Source: Anaerococcus porci
GTDB taxonomy: Bacteria > Bacillota > Clostridia > Tissierellales > Peptoniphilaceae
NCBI RefSeq assembly: GCF_009696575.1
Contig: NZ_VULQ01000002.1
Coordinates: 237,926 to 301,925, forward strand
Direction of reading: 5' to 3'
Length of the DNA stretch: 64,000 nt
Below are positions 59,920 through 64,000 of this stretch, one piece after another. Numbering within the stretch: the stretch's first letter is position 1; every line of letters starts with the position of its first letter. The notes under the pieces were generated by a model. That model did no database searches. It had not been told where the DNA came from and saw only the letters and a list, made by a program, of their open reading frames with translations. A program made the position numbers and the translations under genes.

Positions 59920-60831
59920 ATGAAAGAAATTCAAATAAAAAAGCACTTATATATAGATGAAAATTTAATAAATTCATATCTATCACAAATCTTTCAAGGT
60001 GATATAGAAAGTTTAATTTTAAATAAATCATCAAACAAATCAAATGAACACGAAAAGAACTTACAACAAAATAGCAGAAATACAGAATTTGGAACAAACT
60101 TTCCTATAATATCAGCTAAAATAGACTTAGGCAGTGAAAGTGTTACTGACACATTAAAAGACGCAAGCTCTATATCAAGTGGTCAAAGTATAAGAAAAAC
60201 ATATGACGCTTACGCAAAGATAAATAAATTCATAGAAACTATACATTTAGAAGAAAATGAATTTCAAAATTCTAGCATTGTTTTAATAAATAAAGAATTA
60301 AGCCTTATAGACTTTAAAAAACTAAAAACCATTATGAGTGACGACTTTTTCAAAGAAAAGGCGAAATCAGATATAAATGGCATCCAAATAAAAGAAAAAC
60401 TTAATAGACAAGAGCGTAGAAGATTAAGCAAGGACAAAAAGCAAAACTCAGCAAATGAACTTAACATTCTTAAAAATTTAGTAGAAATGCTTGAATTTCT
60501 AACAAAAATAATGCCTACAGATTTAATGTTCTACACTGAAAATTTACTTATACCTATAGATGCACAAAAACTATTATGTGACCCTAAACAAATTTCTTAT
60601 AAATTCAATAATGATTTAAATATTATAGGTGAAGTGATAGGAAATTTAAATTCAATAAACAGTTTTGATATTAAGGCAGGAGAATTTACAGGAATTGAAT
60701 CCATGATAAATAGCATAGTTATAGAAATACTTACTAATGCATTAGGAATAAATCCTAATGACACTATATTGTTAAGACCTATAGTTTTGTATTCTCAAAC
60801 TCCTCTTCAAACCTCTTTAAAAGATTATTAG
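59920..60831 (+). CDS. DUF6414-like protein in the lysogeny module
   Basis: 303 residues: KHLYIDENLINSYLSQIFQG opening and a later FYTENLLIPIDAQKLLCD, resembling DUF6414 proteins often found between repressor and integrase. RBS AAAGGTGAGG; 12 bases after the repressor, so co-expressed in the lysogen. This slot often carries superinfection or defence genes. Activity unknown. Confidence 0.65.
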   Translation: MKEIQIKKHLYIDENLINSYLSQIFQGDIESLILNKSSNKSNEHEKNLQQNSRNTEFGTNFPIISAKIDLGSESVTDTLKDASSISSGQSIRKTYDAYAKINKFIETIHLEENEFQNSSIVLINKELSLIDFKKLKTIMSDDFFKEKAKSDINGIQIKEKLNRQERRRLSKDKKQNSANELNILKNLVEMLEFLTKIMPTDLMFYTENLLIPIDAQKLLCDPKQISYKFNNDLNIIGEVIGNLNSINSFDIKAGEFTGIESMINSIVIEILTNALGINPNDTILLRPIVLYSQTPLQTSLKDY

Positions 60832-60976
60832 AACCCTTAGAAAAATCTTCAGATTTGCTTTTTTTAGAATAGAAATCTTTCTTAAAAGATTTTATATTGT
60901 TATTAATATCTTTAGATTCTTTCAAAGATTCTTTTAAATTTTGTTTGAAAAGCTTTAATAATTTATTGCGATTCAT
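60779..60976 (-). CDS. Small basic helical protein, 65 residues
   Basis: Start ATG 60976 after GAGGGGG. Lys-rich (KLFKQNLKESLKESKDINNN). Lies opposite the end of the DUF6414-like gene (53-base overlap) and before the integrase. Unrecognised; an excisionase-like role is possible from position only. Confidence 0.5.
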   Translation of the reverse strand: MNRNKLLKLFKQNLKESLKESKDINNNIKSFKKDFYSKKSKSEDFSKGSNNLLKRFEEEFENTKL

Positions 60977-61073
60977 GACTATACCCCCTCTTAGTATTTT
61001 TATACCCTTAAAAATCATGTATTCAAAAGAACATGGACCACTATTGCCTTTTTTTAACCAGAAAGGACAAAAA

Positions 61074-62186
61074 ATGAAAATAACAAGTTACAAAGACAGA
61101 GAAGGTCAAACCCTATATAAATTTAACATCTACTTAGGCAAAGATCCCCTAACAGGAAAAGAAATAAGAACAAATAGACAAGGCTTTACAAGTAAAAAAC
61201 AAGCCCAAATAGAATACGCTAGACTTAAAAAAAGAGGCATAAAATCAATATCAACCCACACCATAAACGATATATACAAACAATGGCTTCCACTATATGA
61301 AACAACAGTAAAATACACAAGCCTTACAAGAGTAAAAGGAATCTTTAAAAATCATATACTACCATACCTAGGCAACAAAAAGATAGACAAAATAACAACA
61401 CCCACAGTCCAAAAACTAATAAACCAAAAATCAAAAATATTAGTAGACTTTAAACTAGTAAACATGTATCTAAATATCCTATATAAATTCGCCATAAATC
61501 AAGGCTACACAGACTTTAACCCATGTACCAATATAATCTATCCTACAAACAACACAAAACCTAAAAAAGAAGAAATAGAATACTGGACTAAAGACGAACT
61601 AAAAGAATTTCTAGAAAAAGCAAAAATAGAACTAACCACAATGTGGTATCTATTTTTTAGAATATCAACATATACTGGACTAAGAAAAGGTGAAATCCTT
61701 GCCCTAACATGGAAAGATATAGACTTTAAAAATAAAACACTAACAGTAAACAAAAACCTATCAAAAACAAAAGAAAGCAAAAAGGCAATAACAAGCCCAA
61801 AAACCAAAAGCTCCTATAGAACAATATCAATAGATAAAGATACCCTAAATAATTTAAAACAATGGCATACAGAACAATCAGAAACTGGAATAGTAAATAT
61901 AAAACAATATATCTTTACGACACAATCAGGGGATTTAATAAACCTAAACAGTCCAAGAAAAAGATTTGAAAAAGTAATCAAAAAATACAAACTAAGAAAA
62001 ATAAAACTCCACTCACTAAGACACACCCACGCAAGCTTATGCTTCGAAGCAGGAATGACTATCAAAGACGTACAACATCGACTAGGACATAGTACAGCAA
62101 ACACAACCATGAATATATATGTCCACGTAACTAAATCCCAAGAAGAAAAAAGCGCCGAAAAATTCCAAAAATTCATGCTAACGTAA
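61074..62186 (+). CDS. int: Tyrosine recombinase integrase
   Basis: 370 residues from ATG 61074 (GAAAGGAC upstream). Arm-binding AP2-like N-terminus (YKDREGQTLYKFNIYLG), core-binding SAM-like domain about 60-160, catalytic domain with Arg (TGLRKGE), His-x-x-Arg (HSLRHTHA), His (LGHSTANTT) and Tyr (NIYVHV). Its stop overlaps an arm-type CGTAACA. Directs integration into tRNA-Arg. Confidence 0.95.
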   Translation: MKITSYKDREGQTLYKFNIYLGKDPLTGKEIRTNRQGFTSKKQAQIEYARLKKRGIKSISTHTINDIYKQWLPLYETTVKYTSLTRVKGIFKNHILPYLGNKKIDKITTPTVQKLINQKSKILVDFKLVNMYLNILYKFAINQGYTDFNPCTNIIYPTNNTKPKKEEIEYWTKDELKEFLEKAKIELTTMWYLFFRISTYTGLRKGEILALTWKDIDFKNKTLTVNKNLSKTKESKKAITSPKTKSSYRTISIDKDTLNNLKQWHTEQSETGIVNIKQYIFTTQSGDLINLNSPRKRFEKVIKKYKLRKIKLHSLRHTHASLCFEAGMTIKDVQHRLGHSTANTTMNIYVHVTKSQEEKSAEKFQKFMLT

Positions 62187-62200
62187 CAAAAAACGTAACA
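62182..62200. promoter_or_regulatory. Putative integrase arm-type sites (right arm)
   Basis: CGTAACA at 62182-62188 and 62194-62200, same orientation as the three copies next to attL. Confidence 0.6.
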
Positions 62201-62206
62201 ATAAAA

Positions 62207-62273
62207 AAATAAGACAGCCTATAAACATTTAAAATAAGCTATCTTGCAAAAAATGGCGCGGCATTGAGGATTC
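62207..62273. repeat. attR, 67-bp core repeat
   Basis: Identical to attL. Here it is continuous with the full tRNA-Arg. Minus-strand hairpin AAGATAGCTTAT...ATAGGCTGTCTT is the tRNA terminator; on this side it is followed by ATTTTTTTA supplied by the phage, whereas at attL it is followed by ATTTGTGAC. Confidence 0.93.
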
Positions 62274-62330
62274 GAACCCCAGGCCTACCGGTCCGTAGCC
62301 AGTCGCTCTATCCAGCTGAGCTAATACCGC
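62254..62330 (-). tRNA. tRNA-Arg(ACG), prophage attachment gene
   Basis: 77 nt, CCA encoded; acceptor GCGGTAT/ATGCCGC, anticodon loop CTACGGA. Last tRNA of the cluster; its 3' 20 nt lie in the att core, so integration keeps it intact. Confidence 0.95.
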
Positions 62331-62341
62331 ACATAAAAAAA

Positions 62342-62415
62342 TGGAGCGGGTGAAGGGAATCGGACCCTCGCAACCAGCTTGGAAGGCTGGGGCTCTACCA
62401 CTGAGCTACACCCGC
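62342..62415 (-). tRNA. tRNA-Gly(TCC)
   Basis: 74 nt, CCA encoded; anticodon loop CTTCCAA. Confidence 0.95.
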
Positions 62416-62430
62416 ACATAAATTGAATTT

Positions 62431-62505
62431 TGGAGCGGAAGACGGGATTCGAACCCGCGACCCTCGCCTTGGCAAGGCGATACTCTACCACTGAGCCACT
62501 TCCGC
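62431..62505 (-). tRNA. tRNA-Gly(GCC)
   Basis: 75 nt, CCA encoded; anticodon loop TTGCCAA. Confidence 0.95.
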
Positions 62506-62618
62506 ATATATCTTTGAAATAGTAATATTTAAATAACCGAAAACAATTATGATAACTATCATTGAGGAAATTCAAAAATCTATTTCCATTTTTTTATTTT
62601 ATTGAATCACAATAAAAT

Positions 62619-62694
62619 TGGAGCTGATGATAGGACTTGAACCTACAACCTATTGATTACAAATCAATTGCTCTACCAATTGAGCTACATCAGC
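62619..62694 (-). tRNA. tRNA-Thr(TGT)
   Basis: 76 nt, CCA encoded; anticodon loop TTTGTAA. Confidence 0.95.
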
Positions 62695-62760
62695 ACATTG
62701 GATCTCTTTTGAAATCCAAAGGCTTTATCCTTTTGTAGCAATAAATGCTTAAAGGACTTT

Positions 62761-62837
62761 TGGCGACTTAGATGGGACTCGAACCCACGACCTCCGCCGT
62801 GACAGGGCGGCATTCTAACCAGCTGAACTACTAAGCC
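62761..62837 (-). tRNA. tRNA-Asp(GTC)
   Basis: 77 nt, CCA encoded; anticodon loop CTGTCAC. Confidence 0.95.
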
Positions 62838-62918
62838 AGAAAATCCTAAGCCAGAAAATCTAGCTTTGCTAAATTTGTACTCCACTCGAATCTTCTCAGA
62901 ACCGGACGGCTTGTTTAA

Positions 62919-62994
62919 TGGTGGAAGTAACAGGGCTCGAACCTGTGACCCCCTGCTTGTAAGGCAGATGCTCTCCCAACTGAGCTATACTTCC
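62919..62994 (-). tRNA. tRNA-Val(TAC)
   Basis: 76 nt, CCA encoded; acceptor GGAAGTA/TACTTCC, anticodon loop CTTACAA. Confidence 0.95.
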
Positions 62995-63192
62995 AAAAAA
63001 ATTATATTAGTATTATAAAAAAGTAGTAAATCCACCAGGATTCGTAATCCTATCCCTTATAGAGTTTCAAATTCTATGAATTTGAAATTTCTGAGATGAG
63101 CCAAATGGCGAATCCAGAAAACTATACTGTCGTAAAAACGGATGTATCCTCTTATACGAAGTATTAAATATATAATAATATTATACATAACT

Positions 63193-63267
63193 TGGTGACT
63201 CCACCGGGATTCGAACCCGGGATACCGCCGTGAGAGGGCGATGTCTTAACCACTTGACCATAGAGCC
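63193..63267 (-). tRNA. tRNA-Glu(CTC)
   Basis: 75 nt, CCA encoded; anticodon loop CTCTCAC. Acceptor has G-U pairs and stem 27-43 is U-G, so slightly irregular. Confidence 0.9.
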
Positions 63268-63377
63268 ATAAATTAGGCTATATAAAATAGTCTATTTTAT
63301 CAATTATATCAATATATAAATCAATTTAAAAATATAAGTAAATTTATAGTTTATTACAATAAATAAGTTAGTTAAAA

Positions 63378-63453
63378 GTGGTGACCCTACCGGGATTCGA
63401 ACCCGGGATACCACCGTGAAAGGGTGGTGTCTTAACCGCTTGACCATAGGGCC
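63378..63453 (-). tRNA. tRNA-Glu(TTC) with an 8-nt anticodon loop
   Basis: 76 nt, CCA encoded. Closely related to the neighbouring tRNA-Glu, but between stems CCACC and GGTGG the loop is CTTTTCAC, one T more than normal. Could be a true expanded loop or a homopolymer error. Confidence 0.85.
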
Positions 63454-63502
63454 TTATCATTATAAATAAAATTTTGTTAGGCCCCAAGGCCTAACAATAA
63501 TC

Positions 63503-63579
63503 TGGTAGCGAAGAAGAGACTTGAACTCTTGACACTCCGGGTATGAACCGAATGCTCTAGCCAACTGAGCTACTTCGCC
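63503..63579 (-). tRNA. tRNA-Met(CAT), elongator
   Basis: 77 nt, CCA encoded; anticodon loop TTCATAC; GGCGAAG acceptor as in elongator Met. Confidence 0.9.
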
Positions 63580-63582
63580 ACA

Positions 63583-63659
63583 TGGTTGCGGGAGTAGGAT
63601 TTGAACCTACGACCTCCGGGTTATGAGCCCGACGAGCCACCAAGCTGCTCCATCCCGCG
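63583..63659 (-). tRNA. tRNA-fMet(CAT), initiator
   Basis: 77 nt, CCA encoded; begins CGCGGGATGGAGCAG with the unpaired C1 and GGG/CCC anticodon-stem pairs of initiators. Confidence 0.95.
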
Positions 63660-63663
63660 ATAT

Positions 63664-63738
63664 TGGCGCTCAGGGTGGGGCTCGAACCCACAACCTACCG
63701 GTTAACAGCCGGGTGCTCCACCATTGAGCTACCTAAGC
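63664..63738 (-). tRNA. tRNA-Asn(GTT)
   Basis: 75 nt, CCA encoded; anticodon loop CTGTTAA. First tRNA after the 5S gene. Confidence 0.95.
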
Positions 63739-63875
63739 ACTCTTATTAAATTTATAAATATTTTGTTATTCTATGATAAGTCTCCTATGTAAGAGGTTAC
63801 TATCTAAGTCAAATACTAAATACATTCTTATATAAATACCTCCTATTTATAATAAATAGGAGATATTTAATAAGT

Positions 63876-63990
63876 TTGGCAACTTCCTAATCTCCCGGGA
63901 GGTCTCCCTCCGAGTACCATCGGCGTTAGAAGGCTTAACTTCTGTGTTCGGTATGGATACAGGTGTATCCCTTCTGCTTTTGTCACCATA
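63876..63990 (-). rRNA. rrf: 5S ribosomal RNA
   Basis: Contains the conserved ATACCGAACACAGAAGTTAA and GATGGTACT segments. Ends are approximate. A CTCCTATTTATTATAAATAGG-type hairpin follows it (63840-63863). The rest of the rRNA operon lies beyond the window. Confidence 0.93.
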
Positions 63991-64000
63991 TTTTCTTTAC

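Larger units (their letters stand above)
16255..62273. mobile_element. Temperate siphovirus prophage, about 46 kb, in tRNA-Arg
   Basis: Bounded by identical 67-bp repeats (16255-16321 and 62207-62273). It holds a complete set of lysogeny, replication, packaging, head, tail and lysis genes in the usual order, plus accessory genes. The integrase is 20 bases from the tRNA-side repeat. No essential structural gene appears broken once the tape-measure intron is taken into account, so it may be inducible. Confidence 0.95.

Noticed and set aside
63035..63115. tRNA-like fold between tRNA-Val and tRNA-Glu (GGATTCG...CGAATCC with a TTTCAAATTC/GAATTTGAAA hairpin)
   Set aside because: No T-loop or acceptable D-arm; more likely a structured processing spacer or relic.
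1..64000. CRISPR arrays
   Set aside because: No regularly spaced identical repeats with unique spacers were seen.

Overview
The window looks like the chromosome of a low-GC Gram-positive anaerobe (Bacillota). Gene content and AT-rich codon use suggest the Tissierellia/Peptoniphilaceae (Anaerococcus-like), but the genus is an inference.

Host left flank (1-16254): a heterodimeric ABC exporter pair under a MarR regulator, a MoxR AAA+ ATPase with its VWA partner, a decayed IS3-family element inserted in a terminator, then MurJ, a VanY-type carboxypeptidase, polyphosphate kinase, Ppx/GppA phosphatase, glutamate racemase and IspE. After an empty AT-rich stretch comes a two-gene operon (small HTH-like protein plus membrane protein).

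Prophage (16255-62273, about 46 kb): bounded by a 67-bp direct repeat that contains the 3' end of tRNA-Arg(ACG) and its terminator. Almost all structural genes are on the minus strand. From right to left: integrase and a DUF6414-like gene; a LexA-type repressor with three operators; an early region of small genes on alternating strands; antirepressor; recombination and replication genes (SbcC-like ATPase, RecT, MBL-fold protein, DnaD-like initiator, RusA, late regulator); TerS, TerL, portal, MuF fused to an Ntox50-like toxin domain; scaffold, capsid, connectors, tail tube, chaperones; a tape measure gene interrupted by a 505-nt group I intron; a collagen-like fibre; endolysin and holin; and a left-end accessory zone rich in toxin-antitoxin genes and micropeptides.

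The least ordinary content is repeated cassettes too small for routine annotation. (i) Two copies of a P22 immI-like unit: micropeptide(s) with an ESKxLEEA motif, an RHH protein beginning near MGRPI, a short opposite-strand RNA with its own terminator, and an antirepressor whose N-terminal DNA-binding domain differs while its C-terminal domain is shared. (ii) Three copies of a three-micropeptide operon, each from a strong promoter, two of them with a perfect palindrome between -35 and -10. (iii) An Fst/Ldr-like type I toxin with a sequestered ribosome-binding site.

Right flank (62254-64000): an eleven-tRNA cluster and a 5S rRNA gene, all minus strand, i.e. the distal end of an rRNA operon.
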